A stretch of 64,000 nucleotides of DNA, from contig DVML01000007.1 of the NCBI GenBank assembly GCA_018714965.1, forward strand, positions 62,001 through 126,000. Reading direction: 5' to 3'. Shown in pieces: positions 26,432-33,513 of this stretch. The stretch comes from Fimihabitans intestinipullorum. GTDB taxonomy: Bacteria > Bacillota_I > Bacilli_A > RF39 > UBA660. The position numbers and the translations under genes are program-made. A model generated the notes under the pieces. It searched no databases, was not told the origin of the DNA, and saw only the letters and a program-made list of their open reading frames with translations. Position 1 is the first letter of the stretch, and each line of letters opens with the position of its first letter.

Positions 26432-26816
26432 GGGGATGTCTAGGTTTCGACGGGATTACTAGGTCTTTTGTGGCAAGTCGGAGGTACACGTTACGTACAA
26501 ACAGAAAAATAACTGGAAAAAATTTAAAAAATGTATTAGCTAACATGTTCTCTACAAAGAGTGCTGTAGCTTTCGCCTAATTTAAGGAAAGGCATACGCT
26601 TCTATTTATTCTTTGCCTACGAGAGTATATAGGGGTTCATCAAAGTAGGATATAGCAATTTTTCGTCTAAGAAAATTGTGGAACTTTATTAGACTTACGA
26701 AAAGATAAGTTGTTGATTCCTCACATCTTTTCGGACAATGAATGAATCAACTAAACTTGTAGAAGCAGAAGGGATGGTAGTTTCGGACATCGGTTCGAGT
26801 CCGATCATCTCCACCA
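26432..26816 (+). ncRNA. ssrA: Transfer-messenger RNA (tmRNA)
   Basis: 5' end GGGGATG pairs (one G-U) with CATCTCC before the 3' CCA; the T-arm GGTTCGAGTCC is clear and the GGTTTCGACGGG stretch after the acceptor arm is a tmRNA hallmark. The tag frame can be read back from TAA 26578: its C-terminal part is NVLANMFSTKSAVAFA, preceded by about ten Lys/Asn/Thr-rich residues. The resume codon cannot be fixed by eye (about codons 26500-26506). The tag is longer than the usual 10-15 residues and ends AFA, like mollicute tags. Together with smpB it rescues stalled ribosomes. Confidence 0.95.
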
Positions 26817-26968
26817 ATTTGAAAATCACTTGAGCTAGACATAGTTCAAGTTTTTATGTGCTTTTCAGTGTCTGAAAAACTACTGAAAGAATAAAAAAGC
26901 GTTTATATTTTAGATAAATAGTTAAAAGTGATTGAATCAAAAAAGTGTTTTTTTGAAAAGTTGTGTGT

Positions 26969-26974
26969 TATAAT
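26969..26974 (+). promoter_or_regulatory. Extended -10 promoter of the retron
   Basis: TGTTATAAT (TGn plus TATAAT at 26969-26974). No good -35 is present. The predicted start, about 6-7 bases downstream, falls at the a1 repeat at 26980, as expected for a retron RNA. Confidence 0.65.
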
Positions 26975-26979
26975 GATTT

Positions 26980-27137
26980 TGCAGTAGTGATTGGAATTAT
27001 TTCCTACTTTAACGAGTCGTTAAGGGACTAGATTGATGATAACGATAAAATTGTAATATTCCAAAGGACTAACCTACACGGTGTGTAGGCGCTTCGCTTT
27101 AAGTCCATTTCCATATTACAATATCGCTAGTACTGCA
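26980..27137 (+). ncRNA. Retron msr-msd non-coding RNA
   Basis: Template/primer RNA of a retron directly upstream of its reverse transcriptase. Repeats a1 (TGCAGTA, 26980-26986) and a2 (TACTGCA, 27131-27137) close the structure. The msr part has a GGAA-TTAT-TTCC hairpin and a long stem with loop AGT (CTTTAACG / CGTTAAGG, about 27007-27025). The msd is bounded by a perfect 10-bp stem, ATTGTAATAT (27050-27059) with ATATTACAAT (27113-27122), and contains inner pairings GGACT/AGTCC and CCTACAC/GTGTAGG. The branching G near a1 cannot be assigned by sight. The msDNA would be about 70 nt. Confidence 0.85.
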
Positions 27138-27156
27138 CACAGGGGAGGTAGCAAAA

Positions 27157-28113
27157 ATGTGGAAATACATTGGCACGAAAGAATGCAATGATTTTTTGCT
27201 ATCTCTTCATTTAATTGATTGTTTGGATCAGAGAAAATACATAAAAACTATATACTCTATTAGTAATAATATTGAAAAAAATTATAAAATTTATAAAATA
27301 AAAAAGAGTAATGGTGGGTATAGAACTATATATGAGCCCAATCCTCTTTTGAAACAAATTCAAAAACGTATTTTAACTAGTATACTCAATCATAAAGCGA
27401 TATCAAGATACGCAAAAGCGTATCATAAAGGAACTCAATTAAAGGATAATGCATTTCCTCATGTTAACAAAAATATGATGTTGAAGTTAGATATTAAAAA
27501 TTTTTTTGAGACGATCACATTTTTAGATATTTATAATTCTTGTTTTTCAATAGAATATTTTCCTAAGTCAGTTGGGATGATTCTAACTTACTTATGTACG
27601 TATGATAATCACTTGACGCAAGGATCTCCCACATCTCCTTACATATCAAATTTAGTGATGCAAGAGTTTGATGAAGAATTAGGTAGTTGGTGTGATTTAA
27701 TGGGAATATCATATACAAGATATTCAGATGATATGACTTTTTCTGGACAATTTAATCCCAGAAAAATAATATCTAAAGTTAGAAAAATGTTGTATCGTTT
27801 GGGAATGGAATTAAATGATAGTAAGACACACGTTGTGTACAAATCATCCAGCCAAAAAGTTACTGGTGTTGTAGTGAATGAAAAAATGCAAGTGAGCAAA
27901 AGGTACCGTAATAAAATACGACAAGAAATATATTATATTAAAAAGTTTGGATTGAATTCTCATTTGAAAAAATGTAATATTGATATTAATTCAATAACAT
28001 ATGTAAATATATTGTACGGGAAAATTCTTTACGTTTTACAAATTAACGAAACTGATAAGGAATTTATAAAATACAAACAATTTATCAAAGATTTAAAAGG
28101 CAATATAGGTTAG
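27157..28113 (+). CDS. Retron-type reverse transcriptase
   Basis: RT of 318 residues that makes msDNA from the adjacent RNA. Retron hallmarks in order: NAFPH (NAxxH, 98-102), LKLDIKNFFETI (110-120), QGSPTSP (155-161), catalytic YSDD (189-192) and VTG (235-237) in the region that binds the cognate RNA. There is no maturase, endonuclease or fused effector domain. AGGGGAGG precedes ATG 27157, just after a2. A rho-independent terminator overlaps the gene end, so the RNA and RT form a closed transcription unit. Retrons are known anti-phage systems with a separate or fused toxin; none is in this transcript. Confidence 0.93.
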   Translation: MWKYIGTKECNDFLLSLHLIDCLDQRKYIKTIYSISNNIEKNYKIYKIKKSNGGYRTIYEPNPLLKQIQKRILTSILNHKAISRYAKAYHKGTQLKDNAFPHVNKNMMLKLDIKNFFETITFLDIYNSCFSIEYFPKSVGMILTYLCTYDNHLTQGSPTSPYISNLVMQEFDEELGSWCDLMGISYTRYSDDMTFSGQFNPRKIISKVRKMLYRLGMELNDSKTHVVYKSSSQKVTGVVVNEKMQVSKRYRNKIRQEIYYIKKFGLNSHLKKCNIDINSITYVNILYGKILYVLQINETDKEFIKYKQFIKDLKGNIG

Positions 28114-28125
28114 AATTGCCTTTTT
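28095..28125 (+). terminator. Terminator of the retron transcript
   Basis: Ten-base perfect stem AAAAGGCAAT (28095-28104) / ATTGCCTTTT (28115-28124) enclosing the RT stop codon, then T. Confidence 0.9.
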
Positions 28126-28205
28126 AGATACAAAAATTACAGACATTTGCACAATATTCTTTTTTGTAGTAGTATATATAACAATTGAAAAAGGAATAAG
28201 TTTAT

Positions 28206-28883
28206 ATGGCGACAAAACTAGAGAAAATGAAATGGAAATTACATAGAAAAAAATATGATATACTGTTTAATTATGGAGTGAAGCATGGCCTAATTAAGTC
28301 TTATGATGATAAGTTGATAGAAAGTTTAAGACATGTTTATTACGGAGGAATTTCAGCATCTATATTATTACTACATGAAGGGTTAAGTAATGGGAATTGT
28401 TATGATAGAGGAAGCTTGATCACTTTAGGTTTTAGTGATGATGATTTTCAAGTGGTGGATGCAGATATTGATAGTTTAAGATTGAATCCTAAATATATTG
28501 ATGAATATAAAGAAAGTGATGAAGGTTTTATAAACCATTGTTTTGCAGAAAGAACGTTGAAAGATGGTACGACGTGGGTATATGATACCTCGATAGGATT
28601 AGTGTTTGCAAAAGATTTATACTATAAATTGGAAAACCCTAAAATTACAAAGATTAACAACAAAAGGGCGACATTAGAATTTTTATCTTATGAGTTGGGG
28701 CATAATGTAGATTTAAATAACGACAAATATGCTTTACCTATGATATTACCATATATCGAAAAACGATTAGAACCAACACAGCAATTTTATTTAGAACAAT
28801 TAAAACAAGAAATAGAGCTACTAAAAAAAGAGGTTCAGTATGATCAAGTTTGCAAAAAAGTACATGCTGGTATAAAACTATAG
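28206..28883 (+). CDS. Transglutaminase-like Cys-His-Asp protein of unknown role
   Basis: Product of 225 residues, not assigned to a named family. A likely triad is visible: Cys65 in GNCYDRG, His111 in NHCFAER and Asp127 in TWVYDTSIG. The spacing (46 and 16 residues) and the H-x-F-x-E then W-x-x-D-T pattern match the transglutaminase/papain-like core. The C-terminal 40 residues are a charged coiled coil. No signal peptide, so it acts inside the cell. It lies 92 bases after the retron RT but behind that gene's terminator, with an AAAAAGGAA RBS and its own TATATA box (28173-28178). It could be a retron-linked effector, an independent defence protein, or a cargo gene. Confidence 0.6.
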   Translation: MATKLEKMKWKLHRKKYDILFNYGVKHGLIKSYDDKLIESLRHVYYGGISASILLLHEGLSNGNCYDRGSLITLGFSDDDFQVVDADIDSLRLNPKYIDEYKESDEGFINHCFAERTLKDGTTWVYDTSIGLVFAKDLYYKLENPKITKINNKRATLEFLSYELGHNVDLNNDKYALPMILPYIEKRLEPTQQFYLEQLKQEIELLKKEVQYDQVCKKVHAGIKL

Positions 28884-28913
28884 AATCTAAGTTAATGGAT
28901 AAAGGAGCAGCGA

Positions 28914-28976
28914 ATGTTTCATTCAAAAATGTTAGCTAAAGGATTTGAAGTCTTGATTATATTGACTATTGATTAG
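28914..28976 (+). other. Possible 20-codon small ORF
   Basis: AAAGGAG at 28901 is spaced 7 bases before ATG 28914; the frame encodes MFHSKMLAKGFEVLIILTID and stops at 28974. The end is hydrophobic. Its 3' end overlaps the ndk promoter. It may be a leader peptide, a truncated remnant or chance. Confidence 0.25.
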
Positions 28977-28990
28977 ATACTAACTATAAT
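28962..28990 (+). promoter_or_regulatory. Promoter of the ndk-like gene
   Basis: TTGACT (28962-28967), 17-bp spacer, TATAAT (28985-28990): near-consensus housekeeping promoter 23 bases before the start codon. Confidence 0.85.
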
Positions 28991-29012
28991 AAAAAAACGA
29001 AAGGAAGATGCT

Positions 29013-30014
29013 ATGAAAGAACGAACTTATGCGATGTTGAAACCAGATGGAGTAAAAAAAGGGTTGTTGAAGGAAGTTATTAGAAGGTTTGAGAAAGTGG
29101 GATTAACCGTATCCCATATCAAGGAAATGGAATTAGATGCTGGAATTGTAAAGCAACACTACGCTCACTTAGTAGACAAACCATTTTATCCGACGTTAGA
29201 AGCATTCATGTTGTCAGGGCCAGTTGTTGCGATGATCGTAGAAGGAGAATCTGCTGTAAGTAAGGTAAGAGAATTGATGGGAGCAACGGATAGCAAGGAT
29301 GCTTTACCAGGAACGATTCGTGGTGATTATGGAGATAAGACGTGTTGTACTTATAATATTATTCATGGATCTGATTCTTTAGAAAATGCAGAAATTGAAA
29401 TCGATCGTTTTTATCCAGAATTACAACTAAAACCATATGGTGCGGAAGAATTGAAAGTGATTTTAAATGCTGTGCGATTAGTTAAAAGATTTCATATTAC
29501 AGAAAATGGTGAAATTCATTCCGCAATGGCAGAAGAATATTTGAAGTGGTTGAATCAATATGCAGTTTATTGTTCGGAAGATAAACAAGAAGCATGGAAG
29601 AAGGATACGCATGATATCGTATATCGCCCAAAAGTGATAAAACCAATCTGTGAAAGAGATATGAAAGCACAACAAATAATTGCTAATGATGATTATGGAA
29701 TTATTGATGATCTATATAATTTTATGGATGCAGGAGAAATTATGAAGACTTATCATGAGACAGAGTCATGGCAAAAAGTTTATGAGGTGTTGAAAGGTCA
29801 AGGACATAGTGGATATACGTTTAGTGGTGTTGCAAGCATCATATTGGAGTATGCTTCGTTTGGAGTAGATTTTATCGATCGATACTGTCCTGAGAGAATC
29901 AATTATGATGAAGAATTTAAAAAAGTATATATGGGTAGGAAGAAGCGGAATGAACATGTAGAATCATCTGGTTTGGAACCATCTTATGAGCTTATGCTTC
30001 GACCTAAAAAATAG
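29013..30014 (+). CDS. Nucleoside diphosphate kinase with a C-terminal extension
   Basis: Residues 1 to about 138 are a complete NDK: YAMLKPDGVKKG, the nucleotide loop and the catalytic His118 in NIIHGSDS, which swaps phosphate between NTPs and NDPs. Normal bacterial NDKs stop near residue 140-150. Here about 190 more residues follow, without known motif, Trp/Tyr-rich and acidic, beginning near LQLKPYGAEELKVILNAVRL. The fusion is continuous with no frameshift or internal RBS. The extension may regulate the kinase or bind a partner; its function is unknown. A consensus promoter precedes it. Confidence 0.85.
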   Translation: MKERTYAMLKPDGVKKGLLKEVIRRFEKVGLTVSHIKEMELDAGIVKQHYAHLVDKPFYPTLEAFMLSGPVVAMIVEGESAVSKVRELMGATDSKDALPGTIRGDYGDKTCCTYNIIHGSDSLENAEIEIDRFYPELQLKPYGAEELKVILNAVRLVKRFHITENGEIHSAMAEEYLKWLNQYAVYCSEDKQEAWKKDTHDIVYRPKVIKPICERDMKAQQIIANDDYGIIDDLYNFMDAGEIMKTYHETESWQKVYEVLKGQGHSGYTFSGVASIILEYASFGVDFIDRYCPERINYDEEFKKVYMGRKKRNEHVESSGLEPSYELMLRPKK

Positions 30015-30118
30015 TAAAGAGAGATCTTTAGTGGAGCGCTTTTGTAAATTGAAATAGATAAAAGAACAAGCCAAATATAATAGTGGATATTACAATGGCG
30101 TTTTTCTTGGAGGAACCA

Positions 30119-30793
30119 ATGCTTGAATTAGAAAAATATGTACAAAAAGAGATTAAAATTGAACGAGTTAATTTTGAATGCGTTGATTTAAAAATTGTGC
30201 AAGATTTAGTGGAGTCATTAGAAAAAATGTTGGCGCTTTATCCTGAGATAAAGCCATTCATCCATGCGATAGGGACTAGACCGTTTTTGCAAAAATGCAT
30301 AGATGAAATCGAAATAAAAATGAAAGAAGAAGCAACGTTAGAAGAGCTTACACAAATGCGACAATATTTGGTTCAAAAAGAATCTTCCAATAATCCTATG
30401 ATGCTTTTTCATTCGTATATGGATCAAGGGCAACCGTGTATTATGTTTGGATTAGAACCTTATTTGGAAGATTGTACACATCAAGAGCTAATCACTACAA
30501 TAAAAAACATCAAAAAACGCAATTCTATTACAACCGTGTACAATCCAAGTGTGATCATGTACCATGAATTTGGACATTGTCTTGATTTTTTATTAAGTGT
30601 AAGTTATGATACAGAAATATTTTGTGCGATGATGCAAAAAGGGATAGATCCAGAAAGATATTGGTATACGGGGAGTGAATTATATGCAGATGCTTTTGCA
30701 GAATATTATGCGAATCCTAATGCAGCTCCAATTTGTAATAAAGTTGTACAATATACCAACCGACAATATCATCGTCAATTTGTAAGGAAATGA
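30119..30793 (+). CDS. Putative zinc metallopeptidase (HEFGH)
   Basis: Product of 224 residues with a gluzincin-type active site: YHEFGHCLDFLL (HExxH at 149-153) and, 33 residues later, SELYADAFAEYY, where a Glu or Asp would be the third zinc ligand. The N-terminal 140 residues are helical and Glu-rich. No signal peptide, so a cytoplasmic substrate or phage/plasmid context is possible. ATG 30119 follows GGAGG (30108-30112) and is preferred over upstream in-frame codons. The family is not named with certainty; similar motifs occur in proteins attached to mobile elements. Confidence 0.65.
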   Translation: MLELEKYVQKEIKIERVNFECVDLKIVQDLVESLEKMLALYPEIKPFIHAIGTRPFLQKCIDEIEIKMKEEATLEELTQMRQYLVQKESSNNPMMLFHSYMDQGQPCIMFGLEPYLEDCTHQELITTIKNIKKRNSITTVYNPSVIMYHEFGHCLDFLLSVSYDTEIFCAMMQKGIDPERYWYTGSELYADAFAEYYANPNAAPICNKVVQYTNRQYHRQFVRK

Positions 30794-30798
30794 TAAAG

Positions 30799-30827
30799 AA
30801 ATCCTAAGTGAGATCACTTAGGATTTT
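30799..30827. terminator. Bidirectional terminator between the metallopeptidase and VirD4 genes
   Basis: Thirteen-base perfect stem AAATCCTAAGTGA / TCACTTAGGATTT with a two-base gap, T on one side and A on the other. Confidence 0.75.
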
Positions 30828-30843
30828 ATATTACATTGAAATA

Positions 30844-32190
30844 TTATTTTTTTTTGATGTGTGGAATTTCTATCTTTTGGTTAGAAAAGTTCCAATTCAT
30901 TTGATAATCTGGCAATAATTTCGTTTTAATCGGCATCATTCTTGGAATTAAAATGACAGCTTCGAAACGCTTCATCATTTTTAACTCTTCTACTGTGATG
31001 AGTGGAATAATCATGCCATGTTCTTCTTTATTACCACACATTTTACTAATTTCTTCTAGTGTTTCAATGTTGTTAGATAATAAATAAATTATATTTCGGA
31101 ATGTCAATTTAATAATTTCAGCATCTTCTTTTCCATACAAGTTAGTAAGAGCTTGTAAACTTTGAATCACGGCAGTGATTCGAATAGAAAGACCACGTGC
31201 ATAACTTGCGATATTATTGAAATCAACGATCGGCATAAGTTTATCAAACTCATCTAAGATAATATTCATACCATGATTTTTGTTATTGTATAGACGGATT
31301 ACTTGATAAGCTTGATCTATGAATAGTGGAATAAAGGTACTACTATATGAACTAGTACCGCTAATCATAAATACCGCTGTCTTTTCTGTGACAATTGTTT
31401 TAAAGTCAAAATCTGTGCATGCCGTCATGTTAGAAAATTGAATTCTTGAAATATATTTTTTCAATTTCTGATTAGTAACAGATAAGATACTTCCTTTTGT
31501 TTCAGGTGGGGCTAATAAAGTCCCAACTAAATTCATATAAATTGTAGAAGTATGATCTAAGCTATCCATTAACTCTTTTGCCATGCTGATGTCTGATCCT
31601 TTTTTGTTTTCTTGCAACTCACAAGAAAATGTAAAAATTTTACGGAATGTAATATTTTCTTTTTTCTCGTTTTCGAATAAATATAGTACAAGTCCAGTAA
31701 AATAATCGATAGATGTATTTATCCAGAATGGGTCCCCTTGATAATGAGGTTCTGCAAAGATGTAGTGGGCGATATGTTCTACTAATTCGAGTGCTAGATC
31801 TTGTTTACCTGCATGGTATAAGTCGTATGGAAAAGTAAATGGATTCCAACAGTTTCCTCTTTCTAAACGATCTAAATCTAAAATGATTGTTTGATAACCG
31901 CGTTCTTTTAATTCTCCAGATACAAGTTCGTATAATTCACCTTTGCAATCATTTACGATAAGTGATTTTCCTGTTTGAATTCCAAGACGAATTTCCGGTA
32001 ACATACAAGCTTGCGTTTTTCCAGATCCTTGCGAAGCAATGACAAGAGTATGTCCTGTTTCCTCATTGACGTATAGTGTGTTTCCTTCATATCCCATAGG
32101 AATACCAGAAACCGTTTTATTTTGTTCTGGAATGACCGGTGTTAGAATCTTTGCTAACTCTTCCTTGCTTGACCATCTTGCATAATGCAT
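30844..32190 (-). CDS. VirD4/TraG-type coupling ATPase lacking a membrane domain
   Basis: Product of 448 residues with the coupling-protein ATPase core: Walker A ASQGSGKT (52-59), LIVNDCKGELYE, Walker B MNIILDEFDKL and the Gln-containing AVIQSLQAL stretch. It starts straight at MHYARWSSKEEL, the place where canonical VirD4/TraG proteins follow two transmembrane helices; here that membrane part is absent and no gene for it adjoins. No relaxase, VirB4 or integrase is nearby. ATG 32190 has a strong AGGAGGG RBS. It may be a relic of an ICE or a domesticated DNA pump. Confidence 0.85.
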   Translation of the reverse strand: MHYARWSSKEELAKILTPVIPEQNKTVSGIPMGYEGNTLYVNEETGHTLVIASQGSGKTQACMLPEIRLGIQTGKSLIVNDCKGELYELVSGELKERGYQTIILDLDRLERGNCWNPFTFPYDLYHAGKQDLALELVEHIAHYIFAEPHYQGDPFWINTSIDYFTGLVLYLFENEKKENITFRKIFTFSCELQENKKGSDISMAKELMDSLDHTSTIYMNLVGTLLAPPETKGSILSVTNQKLKKYISRIQFSNMTACTDFDFKTIVTEKTAVFMISGTSSYSSTFIPLFIDQAYQVIRLYNNKNHGMNIILDEFDKLMPIVDFNNIASYARGLSIRITAVIQSLQALTNLYGKEDAEIIKLTFRNIIYLLSNNIETLEEISKMCGNKEEHGMIIPLITVEELKMMKRFEAVILIPRMMPIKTKLLPDYQMNWNFSNQKIEIPHIKKK

Positions 32191-32261
32191 ATTTCTCCCT
32201 CCTTTCTAACCACAGTATAACACCTCTATAAACAAAAAGTTAAACAATAATGAACTTATGG

Positions 32262-32267
32262 TATAAT
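32262..32267 (+). promoter_or_regulatory. Promoter of the AraC-type regulator
   Basis: TATAAT (32262-32267) preceded by TGG, an extended -10; -35 is weak. It lies in the divergent gap with the VirD4 gene. Confidence 0.6.
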
Positions 32268-32285
32268 AGTGCTAGGGTGGTTTTT

Positions 32286-32747
32286 ATGTATTCTGATGAA
32301 CTGGTATGTGATATGTTGAATTACATTCATGATCATTTGTATGAAACGATATCGATGGATGAATTAAGTAGACGATTTTTTTACGATAAAAGTTATCTTA
32401 TGAGAAAATTTAAAAAAGCGTTAGGAATGACAATTGGTTATTATGTCAATGCGATGCGAATTTATAATAGCTTGTCTTCTTATCAAACGGGGGATTCCGT
32501 ATTAAAAATTGCGCTATTTCATGGTTTTCACTCTATCGAATATTATAGTGAGGTGTTTCGCTCAATGATGGGAGTGAGTCCTAGAACATATAAAAAGTTT
32601 GTTCAATATCGCTATTATGAAAATGAAGATGAATACTATAAAATGACAACAACAGTTGTCCAACTACAGTCTTTAAAGAAATTTGTATCTGATTATCAGA
32701 GTCGTAGAAAACCAGTAAAATTACCGGTCAAGAAAATTCGTTTGTAA
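32286..32747 (+). CDS. AraC-family DNA-binding regulator (HTH only)
   Basis: Product of 153 residues. Residues 7-105 form the double helix-turn-helix: ISMDELSRRFFYDKSYLMRKFKK and SVLKIALFHGFHSIEYYSEVF, then GVSPRTYKKF. It lacks the usual N-terminal ligand-binding domain; a basic C-terminal tail of about 45 residues follows. ATG 32286 is supported by AGGGTGG upstream. It is 65 bases before an ABC exporter pair it probably regulates. Confidence 0.85.
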   Translation: MYSDELVCDMLNYIHDHLYETISMDELSRRFFYDKSYLMRKFKKALGMTIGYYVNAMRIYNSLSSYQTGDSVLKIALFHGFHSIEYYSEVFRSMMGVSPRTYKKFVQYRYYENEDEYYKMTTTVVQLQSLKKFVSDYQSRRKPVKLPVKKIRL

Positions 32748-32811
32748 TGATATTATCCTATCTATTTCAGTTGGATAGTGTTATAATGATAGTAAGAATA
32801 GAGGTGGAAAA

Positions 32812-33513
32812 ATGCCTTATATAGAATTAAAAGATGTTAAAAAAGAATATCAGATGGGTGAAGTAAAAATCACCGCATTAGCAGGGGTTAATTTTTCTGT
32901 GGAAAAAGGAGAATTGGTCGTCGTGCTAGGACCATCTGGAGCAGGAAAGACGACAGTGTTAAATATTCTTGGAGGAATGGATACGTGTGATAGTGGACAT
33001 ATTTTAGTAGATGGGAACGATATATCCAAATACTCACGTCGTAAATTAGTAGAATATCGGCGGTTTGATATTGGGTTTGTATTTCAATTTTATAATCTAG
33101 TTCAAAATTTAACCGCTTTGGAAAATGTCGAACTTGCAAGTCAGATTTGTAAGAATCCATTAGATCCTGTAAAAGTGATGGATCAAGTTGGTTTGAAGGG
33201 AAGGTTAAAAAACTTTCCTGCGCAACTTTCAGGCGGAGAACAACAGCGAGTTGCCATTGCACGTGCTATTGCGAAGAATCCTAAATTATTATTGTGTGAT
33301 GAACCGACAGGTGCATTGGACTCTAAAACAGGTAAGAAAATTTTAGAATTGTTACAAAAGACATCTCATGAAATGGGAATGACGACAATCATCATTACGC
33401 ACAATGCGATGATTGCAGAAATTGCCGATCGAGTCGTCCGTATGAAAAACGGAAAAATTATCGAGGAGACATTGAACGATCATCCATTACCAGTTTCGGA
33501 GATTGATTGGTAA
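32812..33513 (+). CDS. ABC exporter ATPase (MacB/LolD type)
   Basis: Product of 233 residues with Walker [10 protein letters not shown]-loop [19 protein letters not shown] (family stamp for FtsX-linked ATPases), signature [15 protein letters not shown] and Walker [15 protein letters not shown]-loop IITHN. It pairs with the FtsX-type permease whose start overlaps its stop. Relatives export lipoproteins or antimicrobial peptides or act as mechanotransmitters. GAGGTGG precedes ATG 32812. Confidence 0.94.
   Translation: MPYIELKDVKKEYQMGEVKITALAGVNFSVEKGELVVVLGPSGAGKTTVLNILGGMDTCDSGHILVDGNDISKYSRRKLVEYRRFDIGFVFQFYNLVQNLTALENVELASQICKNPLDPVKVMDQVGLKGRLKNFPAQLSGGEQQRVAIARAIAKNPKLLLCDEPTGALDSKTGKKILELLQKTSHEMGMTTIIITHNAMIAEIADRVVRMKNGKIIEETLNDHPLPVSEIDW

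Noticed and set aside
28095..28206. Retron RT and the 28206 gene as one operon
   Set aside because: A perfect 10-bp terminator with T tract overlaps the RT stop and a separate RBS precedes the second gene, so a shared transcript is unlikely. Functional linkage remains possible.
26817..29012. att site or integrase-borne island at ssrA
   Set aside because: No repeat of the tmRNA 3' end was found by eye up to ndk and no integrase gene is present, so an active genomic island is not supported.
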